Of a DNA stretch of 64,000 nucleotides, positions 50,387 to 61,936 are shown piece after piece. Positions within the stretch are counted from its first letter, which is position 1; every line of letters begins with the position of its first letter. The notes beneath the pieces are model-generated. The model saw nothing but the letters and a program-made list of their open reading frames with translations, was not told the DNA's origin and searched no databases. Position numbers and translations under genes: made by a program. Source of the stretch: Brachionus manjavacas (lineage: Eukaryota > Rotifera > Eurotatoria > Ploima > Brachionidae); NCBI GenBank assembly GCA_019054805.1, contig JAHQIY010000001.1:5346501-5410500 (forward strand), read 5' to 3'.

Positions 50387-52510
50387 CACTAGAACGTCCG
50401 ATTATTTTTATACCTTAAACGCCCGACGGGGTTTAAAAAAACCCTCATTAAATCCTTCAATTAAAATGTATTTTAACCTAATGTTAAAGACAATTTTTTT
50501 AAAAAATGTTATGCTTAATTTATTTATTACATTATTACAAAAAAAAATTAACGTAATTTTTGATTCATTTAGAAATTTATTTAATTAAAAGAAAAAATTA
50601 TAAATTTAATTACAAAAAAAAAACAAAAAATAATAAAAATAAATATTAAATAACAGTCAAAATCTATCTCCTTTTTCAAAACACTTTTGACAAAGAGCTG
50701 TTGTCTTAATTATATTACTACATGGACCACAGCAATCTTTTTTACAAGCAATGCAATTAATATTAGTTTGATTTTGATTACATAACTTTATTTGACATTT
50801 TTTCTTATCATCATTAGAGCACAATTTTTTCGATGGAGTAGATTTTGATAAGTTTTCAACCGAAACAAGTCTTTTTCTAGAAGTTGGTGTGAAAGGTCTC
50901 GATGACTGCTTTGATTGTGGTAAATGGATGCTCTGTGTATGCTCAAGTAGCTCTTCTACAAGTTGAATAATGAAGTTTCGTCTAGGCATATTTGAATTAT
51001 TCACTTCTTTATATAGAACCAAGCTGTTTATGACACCAATGTTTAGGATGTTGAAAAACACATGAACTGGCCATCTTTGTGTTTAAGCTTTGGGAGAATA
51101 TAACCTTGTCATACTGTCAACGCAATCAACAACAATTTTTTTTTTTTATTATGATAAACTGATACACGCTCATGAAAAGAACTCAGGACAACTACATTCA
51201 TGTCAATTTTACCTTGATAAACTGTAAGTACCACACCGTTTTTATCTTCATAAAATGATGTGTTATGAATTTTTTGTTTTGAATTCACGATTTTTGGGAA
51301 ATCAGGTTTGTTTTTTTTAATTGTTCCAATAAACGTTGTTTTCAATTCAAGTAGTTGCAATACTAGACTATAGGAAGTGAAAAAATTATCAGAAGAGACA
51401 CAGTATCCTTTATATTTTTAAGGCTCAATTAATTTTTTGACGACGTTTTCTCATTGTAGTTCTCCGTTTGGTTTGTCATGATTTTTTCCCAAATATGGAA
51501 AGCCATTCAAAACATACTTGGATGAAACATCGACTAACAACCAAAATTTTATGCCAAATTTATCAAGTTTATTTGGCATATATTGTAAGAAGCTACATCT
51601 ACATTTTAATGGTAACAATTGTTCATCAACAGTTAGAAACTGTTGTGGTCGGTAGCAGGCCTTTGAGTTTTCAATCAAACGTTCCCATATATCTCTCGCA
51701 ATAAAAAATTTGTCAAATGAAACTCGTTTTGATCTTGATGACTTATTGTCAAAGCGGAGGTATTTCATAATTTGAAAAAAGCGATTTCTAGACATGAAAC
51801 TTGAAATTATTGGTATACGATAGTTTTTTGACCACATTTCTCTTACATAGATTCCTAGACAAAAAAACACCTCAACTTAGTAAAACTCCAATAAAAGAAA
51901 AAATGTCTTCTTTTGAAAAGGAAATGTTTCAGTCAATGGACTGAGCAAATAAATTTGTCCATTCAAGCACCATTTTCAGCATTGACAAATCAAAAATTAG
52001 TAAAAAACCTGACAAAGCACTCTTATCTAAGCGTGTAGTTGCATAACTTGTTGGACCAGCTTTTTCATTGAAAGAAGTCCTTTTTCTTATTTTTGTCTCA
52101 TCACCGTCATTTATTTTTTCCCATATTACACCTGATTTTGATGTTTTATCTATTTCTAAAGGTTGTCCAGAAGTTTGTGGCTCACCATTTGAACAATCAA
52201 AAGACGCTTCAAAATTAGTTTCATCATCGGATTCATCGTTTGTTGAATCTGAAAACTCAAAAAGATATATTTCAGATTCAAAGGTATCTTCATCATTGTC
52301 AGACTCCCTAGAAGGATCTGAATCAGCATCATTAGCTTTAGTTAGCTGTTCCAAGGCAAGTTTAGCTGATAATCGCTTTGACATTATATTTTTATTTATT
52401 TAAATTAAAATTAATATATGATTTAAAATAAAAGAGGAAGATTATATATTTAAATTCAAATAGGAGTTTAGGGGTTTAAAAAACCCACTCCGGGCGTTTA
52501 TGTATATTTT
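50387..52510 (-). pseudogene. piggyBac transposase, broken, in a decayed element
   Basis: Four successive minus-strand pieces make one piggyBac-type transposase: an acidic N-terminus (52384-51929, MSKRLSAKLALEQLTK, with a YATTRLDKSALSGF segment), the core (51870-51451: RFFQIMKYLRFDNK, FLTVDEQLLPLKCRCSFLQY with the first catalytic Asp, then YLGK), a third piece that starts at about 51450 and includes SSDNFFTS (second Asp) and LELKTTFIGTIKKNKPDFP, and the C-terminal Cys-rich zinc-binding tail (51061-50657, CIACKKDCCGPCSNII, ALCQKCFEKG). Stops or frameshifts separate the pieces. The left end has TTAA at 50383-50386 followed by CACTAGAACGTCCG; a subterminal AAACGCCCG/GGGTTTAAAAAA motif recurs inverted at 52464-52500, but the outer right repeat is not recognisable. 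Not functional. Confidence 0.85.
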
Positions 52511-55172
52511 TTATTTTATAATGTAATTTTTAAAAATTTTTAATTTAAAAATTCGATCATAATTAAAATTTAATATAATTCTGTTTAGCGTTTATTTTTA
52601 TTTACATCAAAATTTTAATCAAAATAATAAGGAAATTTTTTTCTTTTTTATACAATTGTCAAAAGTCATAATTTTAAGTCAAGTTAAAGTCCGGACTTTT
52701 GATAATTTTTTTAAATTGCGGACTTGGACTTTAATTTTAGCTTTGTCTTAAACTTTACCGCCAAAATAACTCTCTGAGACTGAAAAAAATTTATGAAACC
52801 GCGATCATGACTGATGAATTATCGTTCTTAATAAATTTTTTTGGCGTCTATTTTAAGTCATAGTCATTTAAATTAATGTCCAAGCCAGTCTTTGAGTTGA
52901 CTTAAGACTTGTAAACTTAAAACAACTCTTCTTTTTAAAGTTTTCTTGAAAATGTTTAACTTTTTGTTCATTTCTAGATTTTTAGATTTTTAAATGAAAA
53001 AATTATAAATGTAACGTTTAGACATCATAAATATTAATTTAACCCGATATATTAAATTATTGTTAATTACTTTATGGCCATACAAAAAACATTGTGCATA
53101 TATCATCTGATTTTAATTTTTAAGGTTTTGGCAAGTGATAATCAAAAAGTTTTATTACTTTATTTGAATTGCCTATTATACATTTTCTTTATATTTTAAA
53201 CAATAGACTATAATTAATTTTTAGTGGATATCTAGCTTTATGATGGCTTTAGTGATCTTGATTTTGATCTTTACTATCTTGTTCCTTGAAAATATTTTGA
53301 GGCACAAAATCTTGTTTATTGACCTTAATTAATAAATGTACACTGATTTCTGATCTTAATTGAAAAAAAGACTTCTTATAGATAAATAAAAGAAATTTTA
53401 AAAACTTTTCAAAAGTTTTTAAAATTGTAAAAAAAGTTTTTTTACCTTTGAAACTTTTTTCTAGAGAAAAATGTACGATATCCTCTAAAAACTACAAATT
53501 TCTCTAAAATTTCTTTAAAGATCCTTTAAAATTAAGTTGACTGGGTATTTTCAGATTTACAAAAACTCACTTTTAAAATTATTTTATGTTATACCAATTT
53601 TATTTTTTATTTTTATTTCAACCTAATTAATTCTAGTGATAGCGTATGTCTGGTTATTATTAGTAAAATTTTCTTATTATGTAACAAAATTTAAAAACTA
53701 TTTCATAAGTTTTTCACTCTAAAAATCGTTTGAGGTGTTATAAAACTAGCCAACCTTTTTCACACTAGGATTTTTTTAAATTAGAAAAAATTATAGATAC
53801 ATGAATTTAAATGGTATGAAATTAGTTTATATGAATTTCTAATTTACATTAACCTCATTCGATTGTACATATCATCCTTCTCATCTAAAAGTTTTACTTG
53901 GGCTTTCTTAAAACATTTTTAGGGTTTTTTTCAAGGGATTCAAAATTAAAAACATTCATAAAAACGTATTTTTTTCTTTTATTATAAATTACAAAGAATC
54001 CATCAAAGTTTTCTTGAATACAAAATAGTAGAAACACAAATTCTTTGTTATTCAAATTTTATTTTCAATTAAGTTGATTTTCTTTTCTAAAAGAAAAAAA
54101 TTGAAAAAAATGCTTATTTTAAAAAATTTCTGAATTTTTCTCAAAAAGCAAATACATCTTGAAGACCAAAAATTACCGAAAAAAAAAGTTTCAAACAGAG
54201 TTGAAAAATTCTGTTTGATACCATTTAATTTGTTATTATGCATGAAGTGGTAAAGAATAAGAAAAAATTTCTGATTTAAAAAGCATCAATTTTGTTACAA
54301 TTATATATTCTAATGTTCGTTTATATTAAAGTGCTAATTTTTTTAATAAAGATTTTTATCTTATTTAATATTCATTCCAAATATCTATATTCTAAAAAAT
54401 TCAATTAACTTTCTGATAATTAATTAATGAAATAAAAGTATTAATAAATTTAAAAAAATAAACTGTTTTTATGTAAACTTGAAGATAAAGTGGACTTCCG
54501 ATCTTGGCACTTTCAGAATGCATTACGTAATATTTTTTTAATTATTCATAAAATGAAAAAAAATTTATGTATTATTACATAGTTATAAATAAACACGTTT
54601 GATTGCTCTTAAAATTTTAGTAAATTATTTGTAAAAATAAACATGCGCGACAAAAAAAAACACAAAAATGAAGATGAGAAAATTTCGAAAAGGACTTTTT
54701 CCCTAATTATGATCTTTTTTAGGATAGTAAGATCTCACTAATGATAGGTTTAAAATTATCTTTTGAAATCCAATTTTTTATGTTCTCAAATAAAATATTT
54801 TCCTTTCTTAAATTTAGGATATTTAGAAAAGGTATACTGACAATTTTAAGATTATTAAACTGCAGCAAATAAATTCAAGCTACTATTTTTTAATTATAAT
54901 TGGGTTAGATTAATTGTTCATTTTTTTGATATTCTTTTTTCTGAAAAGCACAATTAATAAAATTAAAACTTTAGTATATTTATTTTAAATATTGTTTTAA
55001 TAAAATCCTCTTACATTATTTAAAGTTTTTAAAAAATTTCAAAGATCAAAAGTGATTAACTACTTTTTATAAAAAATTTATTGTTTAATAAGATAAGCTA
55101 ATCACAATTTTTATTATTTCGAAAATAATTTTTAAAACTAAGCTCATATAAAATGTTAAAATTTTAGATATT
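52511..55172. other. intergenic region
   Basis: AT-rich, no protein-like frame, no RNA gene seen. It includes the TTGACTGGGTA motif at 53537-53547. Confidence 0.4.
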
Positions 55173-55598
55173 TTATAATTTTGAAAAGTTGTATTCTCCT
55201 TTTCCATTTCCAAGATCTTTAGCTACACCGCATACTTTAAAATAAGAGCCAGAAAACAGAATACTTTCTACAGGGATGGGAGATGGTTGAGTACAGTCAT
55301 TAAAAGGTGGATATAAGTCTAGCGATAATCTTTCTCCTTTGGAGGCCTTAATCGATGATCCACATGATCGAAAGATTGCACCACCAGGTTTTCCGTTCTT
55401 ATCATAGACTTCAATCGCTCTAACGCAAACGTCTGCGCCATCTGGACATGTTATCACTTTTACGGTACTTGCATTGAATGAGTCTTCATGGCAATTTCTG
55501 TCACCGGCAGTACTGGAACAAGAATAACATTGTAAACTCTTGCTTTGGGCTATAAAAGTTAATGTCAAAACTAAACCAAAAATAAATGATCGATGCAT
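55173..55598 (-). CDS. secreted Ly6/uPAR-like three-finger protein
   Basis: A 141-aa frame with signal peptide (MHRSFIFGLVLTLTFIAQSK) and a mature start LQCYSCSSTAGDRNCHEDSF that is classic for Ly6/uPAR domains (LxCYxC). Six further Cys follow the CYSC pair, at DRNC, ITC, VC, SC, DC and VC. Family members are extracellular and often bind receptors or modulate channels. There is no hydrophobic C-terminus, so no GPI signal is evident and a soluble product is likely. The usual final CC...CN signature is not seen: after KVCGVAKDLGNG the protein ends. A splice acceptor-like TTTTTTAG just upstream of the ATG may mark a 5' UTR intron. Confidence 0.75.
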   Translation of the reverse strand: MHRSFIFGLVLTLTFIAQSKSLQCYSCSSTAGDRNCHEDSFNASTVKVITCPDGADVCVRAIEVYDKNGKPGGAIFRSCGSSIKASKGERLSLDLYPPFNDCTQPSPIPVESILFSGSYFKVCGVAKDLGNGKGEYNFSKL

Positions 55599-57177
55599 TT
55601 TTTTTGTACTCTAAAAAATTGATTTAAATTAAAAAATTATTTGAGAAAAGATATTTTCATTGTGAAATTAAATTTTTTTGAATAAATTTAGGAAAACTCA
55701 TGTAATCAAAGATATAAATAAAATAACCTCGACGTTTAATAAATTTTTTTAATATTAATTGAAGAAGTCAAAATTTTCAAATAGAAATTCCTCTCCAAAT
55801 ATTCGAAAGAAATCAAATATTTTTTAATCTCAGTTAATGACAAAAAAAGACTAGGTATCATAGTGTAGGTTTAGAATTATTAGTAAAATCAAAATAAATC
55901 TTTAAAATTTCACCTGAAACAAACTTGAAAAAATTTTCTAAGAATTACACAATTTTTGGCAAAATAATCAACTATGTTTCATATTTATACTGCTTTAATT
56001 CAAGTAGTTTCTCTAAATTTACTTTTTCGTGTTGAGATATTTACCCAAATATTGAAAATTTTAAATTCTTGTTAATTATGTAGTTATTAAATCAAATAAC
56101 GAAAATAAAAAACGAAAGAAAAATAAAGAATAAATTAAATATTTCATTATTGGCCAACAACAAAATAGAATACCCAGTAGACGATTTTGTATGAAGCACT
56201 GATTTCTTTCAAAGAATATTAAGCTCATGATTCTTGTATTCTTAAAAATCAAATTTGTTTTGCGTGTCACAAAATCTTGAATTAGGTTACATAACTGATT
56301 TAAATAATCCAGAGATTTTTTTAAAAGCGAGGCCAAACTCTAATAATTACATCGAGCTCTATTTGCTAGCTTGTTTAAAATCGATTTTCAAATTTTATGT
56401 TTCAGTTACCCAGGGAAACTTTTTATTTTTGAAAGGAAAAGGAAAAAAATCAAAAAAAAACTATTTATTTTAAATTTCAGAAGCTTGTGAAAAACAATTG
56501 TTTAAAATAATCCATTATGGAACCCAGTCACACAATCAATGATACCATAGCTTTAAATTCTAATTTTAATTATATTAATTTGTTTAAAATGAGTAAATCT
56601 TAATAAAAAAAATTTGAATATGACGACAAATTATAACTGGATCTCTGTAATTATGCTTTGACAAAAATAAAACAAATTATTAAAAATTTTAACTTGAATA
56701 GTTTTGAATAAGAAGATTTTTCGAACTATACTTCAAAGGTAGTTGATTAAAAAATAGAGCTCTAAATTATACTTTTAATTTCAAATATTTAATTAATTGC
56801 TAGAGGTGTTAATTTCATGCTTTTTATGAGAACAGATTAATATTGCGATAATGTTATTATTTTAAGAGCAATCAAATTTAAAATAAATTTTCTTATCAAA
56901 ATTCAATGATTCAAATTAATTTCGTCTTTTTCAACCTGAGCATAATAATAAAAAATTACAAAAAGGTATAAATTTTTTTTTACATAATATTATTAAATTG
57001 GCTACAAGATCCAATAGTTAAAAGTGTTCATTATTTTTGCTTTGCTAAATTTTTTCTTGTTTTCGTCATCGTTTAAAAATATTTTATTTATGAAAAACTG
57101 ACTGCTTAACATACCTGAATTTTAAATTTTAAATCAAGATAATTCACAGCTAAAATTAATGAAGAGATTAAAATAAA
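55599..57177. other. intergenic region between divergent genes
   Basis: It separates the minus-strand Ly6-like gene from the + strand membrane-protein gene and should hold both promoters. I see AT-rich DNA only; open frames at 56076-56473 have no protein-like features. Confidence 0.4.
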
Positions 57178-57861
57178 ATGATAAAATTTAGAAATTTGTT
57201 TTTATGCATTTTAATAGTAGAAAATTCTCTGACCATGTCAACATCGGATGTTAATTCTCCCTCGACAGATCTTTTTCAGACAAGTTTTTCTGATACATCA
57301 ACAGCTTCTATAGAAAATACCCAAGCTTCAACCGAAACATCAACCTTAATAGATTTGACTTCCGAGCTTCCCATAACAAATTTTATCGGATCTTCGATTG
57401 TACAATATGAAACCGATAGTTTAATCACCACAATTTTACAAACAAAAGAATCATCAACTTTTCAATCAGTTATTCCTAATGTTAGTACTAGTACAGCTAT
57501 TTCTTTTACAACGTCGACCATTCAAAATAATACTGCAAGAGTTGTTGGGATCCTAGTTACCTTTGGTATAATTGGAATTTTAATAGTTCTTGGGTTTTTA
57601 TTTTATGTGTGGCGAAAGACAAAGCTTGAAGAGAATAAATATGTTACATTAGCGGATCGTTTGAATGCTCAATCGTCTAGGCCACCGTCACCAAATGTCG
57701 CCAACATGAATGAAGATATGTTCATTAATAACCTAGCTAGTGAAACAGTTTTTTCAAATCCTGCTTTTAATCTACAGGAACGTTCTGGAAAAGATGATAA
57801 TTTTAGATTTGATTTCGATGATTTGACTAATGAAAAAAGAAACAATGAATCTAATCTATAA
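57178..57861 (+). CDS. single-pass membrane protein with Ser/Thr-rich ectodomain
   Basis: A 227-aa intronless frame. A signal peptide (MIKFRNLFLCILIVENSLTM) is followed by about 100 residues very rich in Ser and Thr (STASIENTQASTETSTLIDL and similar) with N-x-S/T sites, as in mucin-like stalks; a membrane helix at about 124-145 (VVGILVTFGIIGILIVLGFL); then a stop-transfer RKTK and an 80-residue cytoplasmic tail with SRPPSPNV, two NPAF/NNLA-like motifs and an acidic FRFDFDDL. No known enzymatic or adhesion domain is seen. It has normal composition for a gene, and a poly(A) signal follows at once, so I take it as real. Function unknown. Confidence 0.7.
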   Translation: MIKFRNLFLCILIVENSLTMSTSDVNSPSTDLFQTSFSDTSTASIENTQASTETSTLIDLTSELPITNFIGSSIVQYETDSLITTILQTKESSTFQSVIPNVSTSTAISFTTSTIQNNTARVVGILVTFGIIGILIVLGFLFYVWRKTKLEENKYVTLADRLNAQSSRPPSPNVANMNEDMFINNLASETVFSNPAFNLQERSGKDDNFRFDFDDLTNEKRNNESNL

Positions 57862-57868
57862 ATTTTTC

Positions 57869-57874
57869 AATAAA
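57869..57874 (+). promoter_or_regulatory. polyadenylation signal AATAAA
   Basis: AATAAA starts only 8 bases after the stop codon of the membrane-protein gene, implying a very short 3' UTR. Confidence 0.55.
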
Positions 57875-58739
57875 GTTTAACCTATTTTAAATTAGTATTT
57901 GAATTGAAATAATTGCTAAAATAAAATATAAAAATTATTTGGATTTGATTAAAATATTCATTTGCAGATCAATTTTTATTTATTTTTGAAATGGGATAAT
58001 TTACATAAAAAAATCTAAAATTTAACCAAAATTTTTTTATTAATTTTTTCATGATATAACTTCCATTTTAAATAATTAAAATAAAATTAAATAATTTATA
58101 GTTTCTTAAAATAACCCAATAATTTGTTGAAACTTGCTTGTTTTTTGGAATAAATTATCTAAGCTGATCATATCAAAAGCTGGATATTAAAGCTTTCGTT
58201 TTCAAATTTTTTAAAACTTATTAGTCTGAAAGGTTTTAGAAGACAATTTAGTTGTTTTTACAGCGATTTCCTTTTATGTCCACTTTTAAAATAATTATTT
58301 TTATGACTTTGTAATTCAGTCGATTTTTTGTTTTTTTTCATGACCAAATATTATTTTCAATTATTACAGAGCGAAATTGATTACTGAAAGACGACTATTA
58401 AATAGAGTGAAAATTATACGAAAAAATAAAAAAATTAAGAAATTCAGAATTGAATTTGATTTAAGTGATTAATAATTAATGAATGATAAATGTAGGTAAA
58501 CAGTTGTGAAATAATTATTTTTTTCATGTTACTTAAATCTAAATAAATAGTTGAAAAACTTAAAAGACTAAGAATTAATTTTTGTACATTAAAAACACGA
58601 ACTTGTTGTAGTTCATAGTTATTAATAAATTTGTGATTAAAAAATTTCGAAAAAAAATATTTTTAATTTCTAAAAAAAACGAATGCCTAATTATAGAACT
58701 AATTAGTCCCGAAAACGAAAGGTGACCTAATAGAACTTT
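57875..58739. other. intergenic region
   Basis: AT-rich; nothing recognisable. Confidence 0.4.
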
Positions 58740-59757
58740 TTACACTTGAAATGGAAAAATAGATATTAGTAATAGTAGTAGTAATAAGAACTAATAAATC
58801 TACACTAACACCAAGCCGCATTTAGCTCAAGTTGAGCTGTGGCAGTCTTTCTTCGCTTTCTCTGCACCATTCCAAACACTTCTTTATCAATACCCGATTT
58901 GAAGCTATTGACTGTTTCAGCATTCACTGGTAAATCATTCCACCTTGACACAATTCTGTTCGTTAAAAAATTATACCTATATGAACCCCGTTTACTAATT
59001 TCTCTAATAAGCTTCATGTTATGCTCTCTTCTAAGATTCATTTTCAAACTTTTTGCAAAGTTAACTCCATTCACCAAGTTGATTTTCTCATGGCCATTAA
59101 CTATTTTTAACATTTGAATTAAATCTCCTCTTGTTCTGCTCCTTTCAAGTTCATTAGTTCTAGCGATTTAAGCCTATCTTCGTATGATTTTTTCTTTAAA
59201 TATTTGACCAAAATTCTGTTATTTTTTGATGCCGCTGCTGAACATTATTTGCTTCACTTAAGATCATTCGACACCAAAATACTGATCTTTTTCTTCGTTG
59301 GTTTCATCATCAGCCAAAATGGTATCTAAGACCGATCCCTGTGGAACACCACTTGAAACTTCCTCCCACTCTGATATCACATTACCAAGGACTATTCTTT
59401 GTGTTCTCCCTACAAGAAATGATTTATCCATTCGTACGGCTCCTCGACTATACCATGCCCTCTCAATTTAACCAGCAATTTTCTATGTGACACTTTGTCA
59501 AAGGCTTTTGAAAAATCCGTGTAAATGATGTCAACCTTTCCGTTTTCGATTTCGTATGTTACTTTATCAATAAACTCTAATAAGTTCGTTGTTCACGATT
59601 TTCCGGTTATAAAACCATGTTGTTTTTCGTTTATCAATTTATTACTGATTAAATAGTTCATAAGCTCGTCTCTTAAGATTTTTTCCATTATTTTACCAAC
59701 TATTGAGGTTAACGAAACGGGTCTATAGTTGGGTAGCTCCAAGTTCCTATGCCTCAG
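58740..59757 (-). pseudogene. non-LTR retrotransposon reverse transcriptase with internal deletion
   Basis: On the minus strand the RT begins LELPNYRPVSLTSIVGKIME, continues KILRDELMNYLISNKL, NEKQHGFITGKS-stop, TTNLLEFIDKVTYEIENGKV, DIIYTDFSKAFDKVSH, LGNVISEWEEVSSGVPQGSV, then jumps at about 59345 to unrelated DTILADDETNEEKDQYF. The catalytic YxDD region and the following palm are gone. The C-terminus resumes as SYEDRLKSLELMN, RTRGDLIQMLKIVNGHEKIN, RREHNMKLIREISKRGSYRY and TNRIVSRWNDLPVNAETVNS (stop 58805). A TAC/TAG-rich triplet tail (58765-58790) closes it. Same family style as 12740-14720. Confidence 0.8.
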
Positions 59758-59799
59758 ATCCTACAGACTCATTAAGAAGAAAAAAATATGTAGACAAAC

Positions 59800-59935
59800 T
59801 ATTTAGACATGTCGTGTATCACACAACTTCTTCAAAATTAGATTAGCCCAGTTATGGAACTTTATACCATTAGAAATTAAGAATCAATCGAATGTATGTG
59901 GTTTTAAGAACAAGCCATTTATTTTTTTTTAGAGA
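59800..59935 (+). pseudogene. LINE reverse transcriptase C-terminal scrap, opposite strand
   Basis: A + frame reads FFKIRLAQLWNFIPLEIKNQ and SNVCGFKNKPFIFF, matching the C-terminal 'R..LWN.LP..I....S...FK..L' region of LINE reverse transcriptases. It meets the minus-strand LINE at 58740-59757 with their truncated sides facing each other. Confidence 0.55.
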
Positions 59936-60121
59936 TTAATTTAACAATAGATGAAATCTGCGATGGCACTTAGTACAATAGCACTTAATTTCACAGCTAA
60001 ATATGTCGCAGAAATTAATAATGAAATAAAAAAATTATTTAAATTTTTGATTTAGTTTTTATTTTAAAATTAATAGTCTTAAAACAGCCTATAAAATACA
60101 AAAAAAATTAAAATAACTTTT

Positions 60122-61873
60122 CTAAAGAACTAATGGATAAGTAGTTTGTGTAGTAACACCACAATTATTATCTTTCTGACTCATTAGGACATAACCATCA
60201 TTGCCCCAATAAGTTGACCAGCTGTTTTTGACTAACCAATAGTCTTGGCCATAAATGCTACCATAACCAACGAGCAATACAGCATGATCCAAATCGTCTT
60301 CCTTATTTCCACACTCTGGTTCATAATAAACACCATTTGCATAGAAAACAAATGATTTGTGACCAGCATCAATAGCTATTGAGATGGGACCTTCGTTAAC
60401 TAATGCTGTCTTTAAAGCAATCGCATCAAAAGGTGTCACGTTCACATAACCATGCATTCTGGCTCCAACAGTAGCATTGTTAAAATGACAGTAACCATCG
60501 GCCGACAAGTATTTTCCGTACGATTCTTCGGTAGCTATACCACCATGCTTAATGATCCAGTCATAAGCCCTAAAGTCTTCACCGCTAAAAAATAAAGTTT
60601 TAAAATAATTTTTTTCAACAATCCTTATTCATTTTTCTTACCCGTCACAGCCATTGTTTCCAAAACCCCACGAACAGTCAACCAAATTTTGTTGTGATAA
60701 GCGAACTAAAGATTTGTGTTTTAGGAAATGAGCACCTTCGATTGCACCAGCAGTGCCAAATGACCAGCATGAGCCACAAATGCCTTGATCTTTGACTGGC
60801 GTAACAGCACCATATATTCTCCAATCCCAAGTATCTGGCAACGCTTTGTTTTGGTATTTGGACATATCAAATGGTAGACCATTGTTAGATTTCTTTTTAC
60901 CAGACGATTTGAGCTTGCCTCTAAGCAGGCTTAATTCTTCATCTGATTTATCAGCTAAATGATTAATAGCCAATCTAAATGATAGACCACGTCGATTTAT
61001 AGCATTGATGTATCTTAAATTTTGTCTAAAAATGTGCTGTCTCTCCTTGTGTTCCATGGTTGTTTGATAGTTTTTTACATGATGCTTTTGAAATTTGGTA
61101 AATTCGTCATGAACATGTGAATCATCTGAGTGAATAAACTCTCTCATTGGGTTAACTGAAGCCCTGTTTTTGGCACCTGGACCTGGAAAGTCTCTGCACT
61201 TGAGACTGGTTGTAATGGCAAAAACACTTGGCGAAATTTCATCAGTGTCAAAGTTGTAGTATTCAATGTAGTATTTATCGTAGTGAGAGCCCAACAAGGT
61301 ATCATAGCCGATCATTTCATAGTACAGTGGATTGCCGTTTTTCGTATTGATATAAAAAGTGTACGTATTTTTTTTGTCTCCCTCTTGAACAACAGTTTCC
61401 CATTTGTCGACCGAATATGATTTCCAAGTGGCCTCGCCAATAAACTAAAAAATCAGAATTCATTTTTGAAAGCATTTAAATTGTAAATAAGTTACAGTGA
61501 ACTCGCTGGTGTCTGGAATGGCTCTTTGGATCTCGACTGGTGCATCCTTAGTTCCATTGAGCCAGAAGCAAGTGCGAACATTAGTTTGTACTTCATCGGT
61601 CATAGGCGAAATTTTTATTCCAGTGCCGTAGTCTTTTGAACTAGTTGGTGCTAATTGAATGGTCGTCTCCATACCATCATAATAGTCAATTCTCGATGCA
61701 GATTGATCAACATCATACCAGGCTCGGAAAGGTTCTTCTATTTCGGCATATGGCAAATAAATGGTACCTGATAAAGAATATCTTTTGATATTGCTGAATG
61801 GGGCGGCTTTTTTGACACTAGCAGCTTTTAAACAAGAAACGAAAACGAATAAAAGAGCCAAACAAACTCGCAT
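60122..61873 (-). CDS. 26/29-kDa-type cysteine proteinase (papain family C1)
   Basis: Exons 61873-61496, 61444-60642 and 60584-60122 join in phases 0 and 2 (introns 51 and 57 bp), giving 547 aa. The start [17 protein letters not shown] is a signal peptide. Residues about 20-250 are the long N-terminal extension typical of the insect 26/29-kDa proteinase; about 255-320 is the I29 prodomain ([35 protein letters not shown]); the peptidase domain begins near [20 protein letters not shown]. The catalytic Cys lies in [10 protein letters not shown], His in [11 protein letters not shown] and Asn in [12 protein letters not shown]; Gln of the oxyanion hole is in KDQG. All are intact. Such enzymes are lysosomal or digestive and become two chains after processing. 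The protein ends YPLVL as usual. Confidence 0.9.
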
Positions 61874-61927
61874 TTTTTTCTTAAGAAAATTTAAAAAAAG
61901 TTAAAAAAGGATTATGTAGTATTGAGA

Positions 61928-61936
61928 CTTTTATAG
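61928..61936 (-). promoter_or_regulatory. TATA box of the cysteine proteinase gene
   Basis: CTATAAAAG on the minus strand lies 55 bases upstream of the ATG at 61873. A start about 30 bases downstream (near TCAATACTAC, about 61915-61900) would give a short 5' UTR. Confidence 0.55.

Noticed and set aside
51468-52403. + strand frames opposite the piggyBac copy, including a Ser-rich 111-codon one
   Set aside because: Antisense of the transposase N-terminus and core; the minus frames carry the piggyBac motifs.
58839-59117. 92-codon + strand frame
   Set aside because: Antisense of the LINE C-terminal region on the minus strand.
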